Assembly: GCA_020152595.1 (NCBI GenBank)
Contig: JAIGNY010001593.1
Location: 592,001 to 656,000, forward strand
Direction: 5' to 3'
Source: Chiridota heheva
Lineage: Eukaryota; Echinodermata; Holothuroidea; Apodida; Chiridotidae
DNA length: 64,000 bases
Below, piece after piece: positions 11,843 through 24,200 of the stretch (position 1 is the first letter of the stretch; each line of letters begins with the position of its first letter). The position numbers and the translations under genes were made by a program. The notes under the pieces are model-generated. The model worked only from the letters and a program-made list of their open reading frames with translations. It had not been told where the DNA came from and searched no databases.

Positions 11843-12325
11843 AACCTTTCCAGGTTTCCAAATAGGCCATGCACACCATAGCAACGCAGTAACTATGTGG
11901 GGCAAACAAACCTCAAATCCGCAGTCGTGCATTACCAATGCGTTGACATTTAGATGTTCACGAGGCCTGCCACAAGCTTCGATTCATTTATGGCACTTCT
12001 CCTGATTTTTAGCAAATAGGATAAACAAAATTCAGTTTGCTAACTGTTCTGGATAACAAGCAATTAGATTTACAAAGCTCGCAGCGGGTCCCGTAAGCGC
12101 AATTTTTGTTCACCATTTTGCCGTCACTTAGTCTGTGTGTGCAGAAATTTGTTTTGTACAGTAAGTTGTATTGACTACATGAGCGCGCACCATTAGCTAG
12201 CTGTACTGTATGTACCAGTACCACGTAGGATGTTTGCCCCACTTAGCTATGCAGATTTTGTTGCTAGGCAAATTCATGCAGTGATTGGTTAAAAGAAGCT
12301 GTCAATTATTAAACCAAGAAAGGTT
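11843..12325. mobile_element. MITE family M, copy 1, inserted in the 54-bp array
   Basis: The array stops at AAAACAAAT and resumes at AATTGAGCTAGCCTGTC, so the DNA between is an insertion. Its ends are AACCTTTCC and GAAAGGTT (inverted), with a possible AAT duplication. Inside, GTGGGGCAAACAAACC (about 11898) and GGATGTTTGCCCCAC (ends at about 12241) are inverted. Two more copies lie in POP4 introns. No coding capacity is seen. Confidence 0.85.
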
Positions 12326-12522
12326 AATTGAGCTAGCCTGTCAGAAATTATATTTATTACTTGATTTTCTTTCAATTTAAGAATAATTTATTTAATTTTC
12401 ACTTGGATTTTTAAAGGTGCTTTATTATTGGATTCAATGTGCAAATAATTTTACATGCTTTTAATTACTTATGAATATGTATTGAAAATGTATAATGTAA
12501 TAAATCTCTTTGGACAATAAAC

Positions 12523-13097
12523 TTAGAGGAATATTCATTCCCATGGTTTTTTGTAAAAATTCATTTAAAAGAGCATCCTTTCAGAGCCAATTTGGTACAA
12601 AAATCAGCTTGATATCATATTCCGTTCAGGAGATATGGAATTCTAAAGATTTCCCAATTGCATTTTAAAGTTTTTGTCCAGTATGATGAATTTGTGTTTG
12701 TTAATCTCATAGAGGCAATTCCATTGCAAATGTTTATGTATTTTTTGAATATTAATTGGTTGTTTCTGTATGATTAGAAACAATTTTCTAAAAGTTATTG
12801 AAGTAGGGTATATTTGGGAGTGTATATAAATACCTAACTTTCATCAATCTATATTTCTAGCAGGAAAAAAAGGATGATAGATTTCAATGAAATACATAAA
12901 CATTGTGGGAGAATGTGCTGCTGTGATGTCATACTGAGCCTTTTCCTATCTATTTATTGGCATTTTTGTGAACCTTAAAATCTGGATATCTCCTGGTAGG
13001 AATAACATATCAACATGATTTTTGTACTAAGTTGTTTCTAAAATGTTTCTCGTTCTTTTGAAAAGTTACGAAAAAACATGGGAATATTCCTTTAATC
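12523..13097. mobile_element. Foldback element, family G
   Basis: The left end GGAATATTCATTCCCATGG is matched in reverse by CATGGGAATATTCCTTTAA at the right end. Homology continues inward: GGTACAAAAATCAGCTTGAT and TCAGGAGATATGGA on the left, and the complement of CTCCTGGTAGGAATAACA and TTTTTGTACTAAG on the right. Confidence 0.8.
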
Positions 13098-13154
13098 ACA
13101 AGATAGTGTGCCTGTACATGTTTTATTTTTCTTGATAGTTCAACACTCAAAAGC

Positions 13155-13565
13155 AAGCATATATATAGCTCAGTGGGTTGAATGTACAGCTGAGATGCTG
13201 GAGGTCCCAGGTTCGAGTCCAACAGAGATTTTTCCACAGATATGCAGAACAATATATGCTGACATTGAGCACAGGCGTTTAATTTCTGCATCATATCATC
13301 TCCCCAACCCAACCTCAGGGAAAAGTGGCCAATGGTTGGGTGGCACTCAGTGTCCTTCAGAGGGGATGTTAAGCCAACGGTCCTGAATGCAGGGTTTCTC
13401 ACCCCCTGCCTGGTTCTCTGGTCGCTTCTCGAAAAGATTAGGGTGGAAACCATCCACTTTTGATCCAAATTCAGAAACTGGCATTGCCAGCTTGGCATGT
13501 TGACCTAATATGAGGTTGTTGCCGAGTTCCCAGTCGTGGGAGGATCGTTACAAACAAACAAGCAT
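13155..13565 (+). mobile_element. tRNA-derived SINE, family A, copy 1
   Basis: The head has a Pol III A box TAGCTCAGTGGG (13166-13177) and a textbook B box GGTTCGAGTCC (13210-13220), 33 bases apart. A body follows with CTTCAGAGGGGATGTTAAGC and CCCTGCCTGGTTCTCTGG, then an ACAAACAAACAAG end. A second diverged copy at 24890 shares head and body, so this is a family and not a tRNA gene. Confidence 0.85.
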
Positions 13566-15059
13566 GGAGTTGAATACCATCAATGACCCTCCAAAAGATG
13601 TTAAAGGCATATGGAGGCAACATATATACAGACTTCGAATCAATTATTCCACAGTACTGAATAAAGGTGTCAAAAATCTTCCCATGAAAATTGTGACAGA
13701 AATATTATTAATGTAGTAAATGTATATGCGCTCCTTTCTTTTGCAATTTAATGTACAATTAAACAGGGGACGTTTATAGAGCACATATTTATCAATACTG
13801 TTGCATACTTTGGAAATAATTGGAAGGAAAAAAAAAGAAAGAAAAAAAAATTCTTCCTGCGATTCCTGTTTTCCCCATGATTATAACCGCCAGAAAAATA
13901 TATATTTTCCCAGCTCTTGCATATATCAATTTTACAGCATTTTTTTCAATCTCAGGCAACAATTTTGTGAGGTAATGAAATTTAGCTTTTGTAACTCATT
14001 TTGTTTCAAAATTATGACCAAACATTTTTGAGTCTTTTCTATGTACCCAATAGAATTCTATCACTTTCCCATCATTTTCAGTGACTGAGATTTCGAAAAG
14101 AAATTTAAAGGAGACAATAATGTCTAGCTTTTTCTTCATTAAATATGTTAAAATAATTATAAGCCATCCTAAAGAAATTTCACATCGTACAAAGCATTAA
14201 TTTTGTCAATATCAACTTACATAGGAGCTATGCCCCCAATAAAATTCTATCACTTTCTCATCATTTTCAGTGACAGATTTCGGAAAGAAATTTAAAGAAT
14301 TACATGAACATCAAGATTTTGAGCTGTCTACCCAGTCATACATTATCTATTTTGCATGAATTAAATAAATGTTCCTTAGCAACAACGCAAAAACTGACAG
14401 TGCTTTTTCAAAATATAAACAAATGTATCTGCTCAGGTTTTCACACTTTCAACCAACAGAAATTGTTGTACATGATGAACTTTTAAAGCTGTTACAACCT
14501 GGTCTTCCAACCCCTTCTCATAAAACCCCAATTTAATCCACTTAAGTTTTAGTAGCAAATCATCTGCATGAATAGGCCTCATCCAGCACAATCTCATCCT
14601 CACTTTGCTTGAGTGCACTTTTACATGAAAGCTCCATGTATGCAGTAGGATAAGTGGTCAATTCACATAACACTGTGGCTTTGTATATATGGCCTGCCAC
14701 TAAGGCAGTTGTGGTTTTGTGTTACTGATTTAAGAAAAGGATATCATATATCGGGGTTGGAAATATAATCTCCAGATCAAAATGTAGCAAACAGTCGGGA
14801 CTTGTAGGGTAAAAGCTATAGCATGATAAATTCGTAATGTACGTACATAAACCTAAATTCATTCCAATGACAATTTGGTAACACCATGACTTTCAGATCT
14901 GAAATCTTGCAAACAAGAAAGACTTTTTTTTGTATGATATTGTATTGTATTATCTCCTGACATATAACATGAAGCTTAATTACATTGAGCTGTTCACCAA
15001 TTGACAGCCTTAAACCCTATAGACCTTTTCAAATCTGAATCAGTAATTTCCGGAAAACT
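13566..15059. other. Unassigned AT-rich DNA with a 75-bp repeated motif
   Basis: TTCTATCACTTTCCCATCATTTTCAGTGAC (in pieces) occurs at about 14054 and again at about 14247, each followed by GAAATTTAAAG. A related piece is at about 30340. The AG-rich run at about 13829 is low complexity. No gene is recognised. Confidence 0.5.
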
Positions 15060-15615
15060 AATAACAGCTAAACCGGCTTCAAAGAATTCAAAATATTGCG
15101 GCAAGACTAATAACCTTCACTAAGCCCTCTGCTCATATTACACCAGTTTTGTGTAAACTTCACTGGTTACCAGTTGAACAGCGTATTGTATTCAAAGTAG
15201 CCTTGTTCGTTTACACAATTTTACATGGCTCTGCGCCATCTTACCTGTGTGAACTCGTTGACCTGTATGTTCCAGCACGCGAGAACTTGCGTTCATCGTC
15301 TCAGGTTCTGCTTCAGGAAAGAGTCGCGAGAAACCAGTGGGGATCAAGATCATTTTATGTCGCAGCGGACAAAGTGTAGAATGGTCTCCCACAAACTGTA
15401 AGATCTGCTAGTTACCTGGACAGTTTCAAAACTGGTTTAAAAACATTCCTTTTCAAAAACCTTTCTTGTTAATGTTCTACTGTTGTATGTTTATTCCAGC
15501 CTGGGATGAGTTTGAACTATTTAACTGGCTTGTTTTTTGCAAAGCGCCATGAGCGCCTTTTGGCATGTACTGGCGCTTTATCAAGTATACATTATTATTA
15601 TTATTATTATTATTA
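15060..15615 (+). pseudogene. CR1/Jockey-like non-LTR retrotransposon, 3' end
   Basis: One frame reads LQRIQNIAARLIT, LCKLHWLPVEQRIVFK, GSAPSYLCELVDLY and, after a stop, NGLPQTVRSASYLDSFKTGL. This is the typical C-terminal tail of CR1/L2/Jockey-type reverse transcriptase proteins. A TAG replaces the expected Trp just before NGLP (about 15377). The frame ends at about 15470, and the copy ends in (ATT)n at about 15589-15615, a usual 3' tail for this group. The copy is 5'-truncated, so most of RT is missing. Confidence 0.85.
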
Positions 15616-16459
15616 ATATAAATGTCACATGGCCGAGATTCACATTTCCATAGCGAACCAATTGTATACTAGGGGAATCTTATTGACCAATCAAATACTG
15701 GAGGAATCTTGGCCGTCTGCATTCTTCACGCATGGTATGCGGATTAAGTGTTTGATGAAATGTTTTCAAGCGCACGTATCATACGTGCGTTATACAGACC
15801 TGCCAAGTAGTACGATTTTGCCGTATTTAATACGGGAAAATGTTGAGAATACGATTGTACGTTTTTTGGCACCAGAATATGAATTATTTAATTATATATA
15901 TATAAATATATTAAAAAAAAAAAAAAAATCATATTTTTTTTTTTTTACTCATACTTTTTACGCTCGGTTGGCGTTCATGTCCTCTTGAAGGAATGATTTT
16001 GCCGACTTTTAACAGATTCAGATTCGTACAATAAGAGAAACTGAAAGTACAGTGGTAATTTATTTTCAGCCACAGTAAACCTTTTGTTTTGTACATTTTG
16101 TTTAAAAGTACAGTTTTTTTATCAGAAATACAACTTTTGTAGTTCCAGAATACAGTTTGGTGATCCTAAAGGTTGGCAGGTCTGGTTATACATGAAAGTA
16201 TTATACGCACGTATTGCTGCTTATAATTTTTTCCACAAAACTGCACCTGATTGGTCGGGAAACAAAGAAAAAAATTCCCCCACCATTTGATGGTCGAAGT
16301 ACTGAAGAAATCACATTTCGCTAAACTCAGTTTGAAAATGTCTATGACCTTAATACATGATGTACACAATGAACATGACAATCACCAATGAATGAGTTCA
16401 TGCAAGTTCCAATCAATATTTGTTCAGTACTTTCCAGCAGCTTAAGTTTATTTGCTTGT
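15616..16459. other. Unassigned DNA with A- and T-runs
   Basis: ATATATATATAAATATATT followed by A16 and T13 runs lies at about 15893-15945. TATACGCACGTA and its near-complement appear at about 15776 and 16202. No gene is seen. Confidence 0.4.
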
Positions 16460-16925
16460 GAAGTGCTTGAGAGTGCTGGTGATGACATAATCATTGGGCA
16501 ACAGTTCGTTGAACCTAAATAAGGATGTTCGTCTTATTACTCATGATTCAGTTCAAACCAGTTTACCCAAGATTCCATACTTCCTAGCTGTGTCAGGCTT
16601 CTATCTGAATCCATTCCAGCTTGAGAGTGCTGGTGATGACATAATCATCGGGCAACAGTTTGTTGTACCAAAATAAGAGTGTTTGTCTTATTACTCATGA
16701 TTTAGTTCAAACCAGTTCACCCAAGATTCCATACTTCCTAGCTGTGTCAGGCTTCTATCTGAATCCATTCCAGCTTGAGAAAGCTTGTGATGACATAATC
16801 ATCGGGCAACAGTTTGTTGTACCCAAATAAGAGTGTTTGTCTTATTACTCATGATTCACTTCAAACCAGTTCACCTTAGATTCCATACTTCCTAGCTGTG
16901 TCAGGCTTCTATCTGAATTCATTCC
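16460..16925. repeat. 154-bp tandem repeat, three copies
   Basis: GATGACATAATCAT starts at 16481, 16635 and 16789, exactly 154 bp apart. Shared blocks include GGGCAACAGTTTGTTG, TGTTTGTCTTATTACTCATG and CTAGCTGTGTCAGGCTTCTA. Confidence 0.93.
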
Positions 16926-17034
16926 CAGAACATATTTTATCGGATATTAACCCTAAGGATTCTAAACTCTTCCCATGAAACTTTTTCTGCACTCATATTT
17001 TGAGCCTGCTGACAAAGCAAGCGCATCTTTGAAT

Positions 17035-17965
17035 TTTGAACTCCACCAATGACACTTTTCACTTAATTAATTTCTAAACCAGTCATCATTGATATCACCA
17101 TAGGGATTCCAAACTTCACCCATGACAATTTCTAGACCAATTGACAAGGATATCACCTCTCAGGATTACAAATTCCACCCACAACACTTTCCTCTTCATT
17201 TATTACTAGAGCCCACTGACATAGTGATCGTCTTTCGGAATTTCGAAAACCACCCATGACCCTTTTCTTACACACTCAATTCTAAACCAGTCATCACGGA
17301 TATCACCTTTCCGGATGCTTAACTCCACCCATGACACAGTCCTCTGAATTCATTCCTAAATCAGTCATCATAGATATCACCCCTCGGGATGCTTAACTCC
17401 ACCCATGTCACAGTCCTCTGAATTCATTCCTAACCCAATCAGCGTGGATAGCACCCCTCGGGATGCTTAACTCCACCTATGACACAGTCCTCTGAATTCA
17501 TTCCTAACCCAGTCAGTGTGGATATCACCCCTCGGGATGCTTAACTCCACCCATGACACAGTCCTCTGAATTCATTCCTAACCCAATCAGCGTGGATATC
17601 ACCCCTCGGGATGCATAACTCCACCCATGACACAGTCCTCTGAATTCATTCCTAACCCAGTCAGCGTGGATATCACCTCTCAGGATTCCAAACTTTACCC
17701 ATCACACTATCTTCTAAATTCATTCCTAACCAGTTATCATAGATATCACCTCTCGGGATGCTTAACTCCACCCATGTCACAGTCCTCTGATTCATTCCTA
17801 ACCCAGTCAGCGTGGATATTACCCCTCGGGAATCCAAACTTTACCCATCACACTATCCTCTGAATTCATTTCTAACCCAGTCAGCGTGGATATCACCTCT
17901 CAGGATTCCAAACTGTACCCATCACACTATCCTTTGAATTCATTCCTAGATCAGTCACCATGGAT
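17035..17965. repeat. 74-bp tandem repeat, about 12-13 units
   Basis: The unit CTCCACCCATGACACAGTCC, TCTGAATTCATTCCTAACCC, AGTCAGCGTGGATATCACCC, CTCGGGATGCTTAA recurs at 74-bp steps in the centre (17471, 17545, 17619). The left edge is more diverged and the right edge alternates with GGATTCCAAACTTTACCCAT variants. Confidence 0.93.
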
Positions 17966-18093
17966 CTCAATCTTCTCTACTACCTCTCCAATAATCCATA
18001 CCAGCTTTACCAGTAAAAACTTCAACAAAGACCTAACTTTAAATCCGTCTCTTCCAATCTTCTCTATCAACCACTTGTATACATCAATAAAGG

Positions 18094-18233
18094 TCAGAGG
18101 TCAATAGTTGACCTTGCTTTAAACCGACCCTTAACGCACCGCTCACTTGACTTGATGCAGAAATGGTTCCCAAAGATGGTGAAGACCCAACCATCGACAC
18201 AGAAGGTGAACTCAGAATTTGCCTTGGGTACGG
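18094..18233 (-). CDS. POP4: POP4 last exon
   Basis: The acceptor CATCCCCAG lies above 18233. The exon reads VPKANSEFTFCVDGWVF, GNHFCIKSSERCVKGRF, KARSTIDL and TGA at 18096-18094. The C-terminal SSER...K.K...TIDL pattern is typical of animal RPP29. A - strand ORF running further into the intron (to 18420) is read-through. Confidence 0.95.
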
Positions 18234-21200
18234 CTGGGGATGAAAAAGAAAATTTGATTTTTTTTAAAATAATTTTCAAGTATTTTATAACAGCTAACGG
18301 ACAGACAGGCAATATTACCCAAATTCTTTTTGACAAAAACTCATGTTGGGAAGTTTTGCAGCTTTTTAAGTTTTCAGATCTGCATCTGTGATACATGTTT
18401 GAACAAGCAAACCTCTGCATTTTCTATGTAAATCTGATTTGGTTTTCATTCCTATGCTACAATTAATGTCTCCGAGTTATGGCAAAAGCCAGACCCACCA
18501 TGCGGTACCTAGGTGGGGAAACAATCCTCAAATCCGCAATCATGCATTACCAACACATTGACATTTAGATGTTCGGGAGGCCTGCCGGAAGCCTTGGTCC
18601 ATTTATAGCACTTCTCCGATCTTTAGAGTTTTTAGTAAAAGGGATAAACAAAATTCAGTTGCTAAGTCTTCTGGGTAACAGCAATCAGATTTACAAAGCC
18701 TGTAAGCGCAATTTTTGTTCACCATTTTGTCGTCACTCAGTCTGTGTGTGCAGAAATTTGTTTTGTACAGTATATTGCATTGACTACATGAACATGCCCC
18801 ACTAGCTAGCTGCACTGTACAGTACCACGTAGGATGTTTTCCCCACTTAGTTACGCAGATTTTGTTGCTAGGAAAATTCATATGGTGATTGGTCGAAAAT
18901 GCTGTCAATCATCTAACTCAGGTTAATTATATACATGATCTTAAAGGATTATTTCAGGGGTCAAGCAAGTCTATCTGATATGAAAGAGAGCATAAAAAGA
19001 AACAAAAAAGTAAAGAAAGCATTCAAAAATCTTATTCCGTTAAGGAGATATGTGTGTCTAAAGTTTGGTATCATTTGTGTAGAAACAACTGAAATCAAGA
19101 CTAGTTGTGATGCCATAGCCTCAGATTTCTCAAAGTTTTTATGTAATCTATCATATTTTGCATCAGTAAAGGCACTGCTTAAAAATTTGTCATGCAATTT
19201 TCAAGCAACAAATTAACCACATTGTTCCACAAGATTAACTTTGCATCATATCATGGAGGTATAAATAGTTCTATGTTCCTATTTCATTTCACCTTTCCCC
19301 AGCGGCAAAGATAAACAATACCAGCATTGATAACGGTCATTACTTATATTACAAGGAATGCCATTATATTCTGATGTGTGTCACTAAAAATACCATGTAA
19401 CACCAGTGGGAGTAGTTGTTATCTTGAAGGAGCCTAGGTAAGGTGAAACTGTATACAGTTTTGTGGTTTGGGAAACAAAGAAATAACTAACTTTTACTTC
19501 GACCGGCCCTGCTTCATTTGAGGGCCGGTTGAGATGTTCCTGGTTTTAAGCAAAGCCATTTCTAATGGTCCTGTAATTTTGTGGCTTACAAACCATGGGA
19601 TATGTCAAAAATGTAGTAAAACTGAATCTAGGAAGGGATTTTATAATATACCACCTGAAGAAAGTTTGAGGGAAAATAACTGAAATAGGAAGAAAAAAAA
19701 GTTAAATATATTTTCTTTAAAATACAGTAACAATTCTTAAGAATGTGGGGATAATGGCACCAACCTTCCATAATAGACTTACTACACCAGTCATTTCTAC
19801 ACAGATAAGACAAGAGCTTTAAACTTCGATATCTCCCTAACAGAATAAGATATTTGAATGCTTTCTTCACCATTTTGTTTCTTTTGAAGTCCTCTTTCAT
19901 ATAGATGGACATGCTTGACCACTGATCTAATCCTTTATTCATTCAGTAGGTGGAAGCAACATTTTCAATAATTTTCAGAGACTGAAGTTTACAAAACAAA
20001 ACTTTTGATTGTGAAAGTTTTGTTAAAATGGCGGTGTTTGGCTGTTCGGAAGCTTATTTCAAGTGAAAAGCAGAGAAAAGGAAAATCTCAAAATCTGTAT
20101 TTTATTTATTTATTATTATAATTAACTTCTTTTTTGGGGGGGTCTCATTTTGGTCTTCCTGGCTACACACATGTCCAAAGTTCAAGAAGTCTCTATGACT
20201 CAATATCAGATTCAACACTGCCTTTCAGTATAAAAAGCTCCATATTTTCTAAAAAAATCTTTTTTGATACCACAAATTTCTGTGATTGATTACGCAGGAA
20301 AATACAACTAAATATAAAACATTTGATTTTTGACTTTGCCTTTAAGAGTGTAACAAACGCAAAGTTAAAAGTTTATTTCCATCAAGCCTCGAGGGCTTAT
20401 AGAGCCGGTGCTTACACCCGGGTTTCCATGGTGCAAAGCGGATTCCATGGTGCAAAGCGGATGAGAGTACTTGACTCACCCTGGATGGGACACTGAGTCC
20501 ATCGCAGGTTAACTCACAGCTAAGAAAACTGGAGCAAAAAAAAGGATAATAAAGTGCCTTTCTCAAGGACACAACATGGCGCCCTGGCTGACATTTAATC
20601 CTGGTACCTTTTGAGTACGAGGCCGCCACCCTAACCACTGGGCTACTGATGAAAGAATGTGCTAATTATGCTGCAGTGAAGTACAAACAAACATTGACTT
20701 AATGACAAACACCATCCCATGCAGATAACAATCCTCAGTATATGTGTGTCATGTCATTATAAAATCTTCTGTACTTTGGTATACACATTAATACATAAAA
20801 AGGTTTATGGACATGGAATACACTTTCTCATCATTATTTGTGACATCACAAATTTAGCTTATATTAAAGTAGTACAAATCTTTATACTCCAACTCCTTCG
20901 CTCTCAATCTCTGATTTAGAGTATGAACGATTACATACATCAACAAATTTACACACTTAGCAAAGTCAATGGACTTCAACACGAGTTTAAAAAAGAGTTG
21001 CCCGAAAATTTTGGGCAACTTGATTTTCGATATGAAGACTTCCATATTTAAACTGAAAATCAGCACATGGAAAATTTAATTTGTTTTACATATTGTGAAT
21101 ATCATAATAACTCAATTACTATCCTAAAAGGATACACATTTTTCGTTCAAAAAAAAGTTTTAACACATTTTCTGCGAGTGTCTTGACAAAAATGTAGTAC

Positions 21201-24200
21201 GCATGTATGCATTATTTCCAACCAATAAGAAGATAGGAAGCTTGCGTAAATATATCGACATATTTTTTGAGTGCGTATCTGAATCCTCTGTGCAGGCAAT
21301 GAGCGTATGAATGCACCATTGTGCGTCCTATGTGCGTGTTACTTATGTATGACACATACAATTTGTATGTATTAATATTAACAAAGAATAAGGGCATTGA
21401 GGGAGTCAAATTCGAACGAATTTTGATAATGCACAACGCAAACGTCATCTTTTTAAACGAACGCGCAGTGCTGATTTTTGTTGTATCTGCGCCCGTTTTG
21501 TCCCCTCCCTTTTTCAAATTGTATGCGCACGTTTGCAACATTAGCTGCAACACTATCATCCTGTGCATGAGACACTGATTTCTTCCAGAGAATTGACCAT
21601 TTAAAAACTTTTTACAGAGAATTCGGGAAATTGACCAACACGTAAGTTGAAATAAGTTGTTCAGCTTTGTTTGTGTGGTTATATTAAGGCAAAAGTTGAG
21701 AGCGTCGGTGTTAATTTTCATGTTCTTTTGTGACCACTGTACTGTAGGAGAGGTTATGTATTACCAATCTTGTCTACTAATATTAAAGATGAAACTTTGA
21801 TCAGCCATAATTCAAAAACCAGACATACTATTTTCAAAATTTCACGCACTCAGATTGAGAAACTTTATTGATCAATGTAGAGATTGCTACGTGTCCATAA
21901 ACCTTCAAGAATGATGATTTTCGCCCGCCATATATCATAACTTAAAGATATACGTTCCTCGAGTTTTAATGATATGGCTTAAAACTCCGACTACGACGGC
22001 TATTTCTGAAATTCAAGGCAACAGAATTCAAACTTCTTGGCAAAACTAAACCCGAGCACTTACTTTTCAGCTTGTTCTCCTTGGTGATTAGTTTGAATAC
22101 ATTTCTCGTCTCCTGTAACAGGATACCTGTCATTCCGACGTAAGAAGGACACTTGGATTTTGTAACTACAAAAAAACAAAGATAAAAAAGAATTGATCAA
22201 ATGCAGCTCAAATATGAGATGTATAATACAAGTTGGATGCGTATGTTCTTGTAGATACAACAATGATCACACACGAACCATTCACGCCCCAGTGACAATT
22301 TGTTTGAAAGCCGCAAAACAGGGTTGGGGAGGGGTCCACAAATAAGAATATTCTTCCCATATACCCCCAACTTTATTTTCGAATTTGTATCTTTTGTATG
22401 GGGACTTTTTTAGCATGATTTTGTGATTTTGCCCTCCACTATTGGTAAGCAAATCCTGCCTATGTCTGGTATTGACAGTATCCATTCTGCATTTTTTCTT
22501 CGTGAGCAATCTAGTGTCATCCAGTAATAAATACCAGTACAGTATGTTGAAACTCAGCAGCTCAAACTCTAAAAGTTATTCAATCAAATAACGTATATCA
22601 GAGCCAGGGTTGTGGGGACCATGGAGCAACCCGGATGTGGTGCCTTTTATACAAAGTAAAGGGGATGGGGCCAGGCCCTCTATTAATATTAGGTTAACTC
22701 TGGAGACCTTTGCTTCGTAAAATGTCCAAAATTTATTTTTAGGATTGTTAATTTTCTTACAATGGAAGCTAAAGTTTTGTCCCATCAATTTTAATTCTCA
22801 AGGACAACAAGATCACAATTTACATTCCTAAATTTCTGAAAAATACACTCATTTTATAAGGGCCATCTTGTGTAATACCTTGGAAAGGTTGCACCTCCCC
22901 AGCTCCTCCCCCTCCCCTACATTTCCTCGCACCCCTAATTGTAATCTAGCTGTGGTGAATCTCTTACTTCAAATTATTCTCAAACACTATAAAAATTTCC
23001 TTTTTTTCTATTCTAAAACAAAAGAATACATTTCATGAAATTTTCACAGGGAATTTCCAAGCACTGAATCATTTGTTATACATCTCTAACTCAATGATCT
23101 CATTGTTCCAGAAAAGGTAACAAATTTCACAGGAATATTGTCAAATGTAAATCATGTTTTACATGTAGTAGGGAAACAGTTAATTTTTTTTATCATGGAC
23201 TTTAACTATGCTAAGCACCTTTGAAGTGAGCATTTCTTAATCATGGACTATAAGTACCTTTGAATTGAGTGCTATTTTCATATGATAATAAAATCCCAGT
23301 TTGGAATAAACTATAGTTGAAGTGGATTTTTCCATCATTTACTACAACCTTTAAACTCTTTATTGTTAAATTATTTTTCAAGCAAGACTTACTTGACAAT
23401 ACAATGTTAACATAGGTTATTATAGTATGTTAACATAAGTTACCCTCCCCCTCCTGCCAATTTTTTTTTTTTTAAACTGAACAGGGAAATAATATTTGCA
23501 ACATTGCACAATTGATGTTAAAATTCAACCCAGATCTACGTGGCACAACAGTAGTATAGACCGAGTATCAATACAGGGTGCAAGGTTCAGTTCCACGTTC
23601 AACCCCCAGCTGGCTCTGCAACCAGTGTTCTGCAACTGGTTCATCAAAGGCTTTCGGAATGTATAACTTGGTAAACAACACCTTTAAATTGTGGCATACA
23701 TGTAGCACTACGGGATATGAGCAGATAGGGTATGCATATTATCCATAAAAATATTTATCCCGATTCTATTCATTTCTGGCCTCCAGAAAATTATATTACC
23801 TAACCAGATCTATTCGAGCCTGGAGCAGCATTGGGGTGTTACTTTTTTGACTACACCAGTCGTTTTTAAATAAACTCTTTCTCTTCACATTTAAAACTGA
23901 CTGAAGAAGAGTGTTTCAGCTGTTGTCATGAGGTCATGTGACTTTGTTTACATCGCAATTTTGTCGGGCAAGAACACTGTCATCTGCTGTACACATAATT
24001 AGACTTACAAACGTTTGCATGTTGTTATATAGGTTAATTTTTGTGAGATAATTATGTCGGAATCTTGCTGTGCCATTGGTTGCACTAAATAGACATGTGC
24101 CGGGGAATAAAAAGACATTTTCTCGATTTCCATCTGATCCTGAACAACATTTGCAGTGGGTTTCTGCTGTACAATGCAAAAGCTTTCAAACTATGGTTCA

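Noticed and set aside
11487-11909. 140-codon repeat protein on the - strand
   Set aside because: The 18-residue period equals the 54-bp tandem unit, and no other coding sign is present.
13166-13220. Functional tRNA gene
   Set aside because: A and B boxes are present, but the acceptor stem and cloverleaf do not close. A SINE body follows and a second copy exists.
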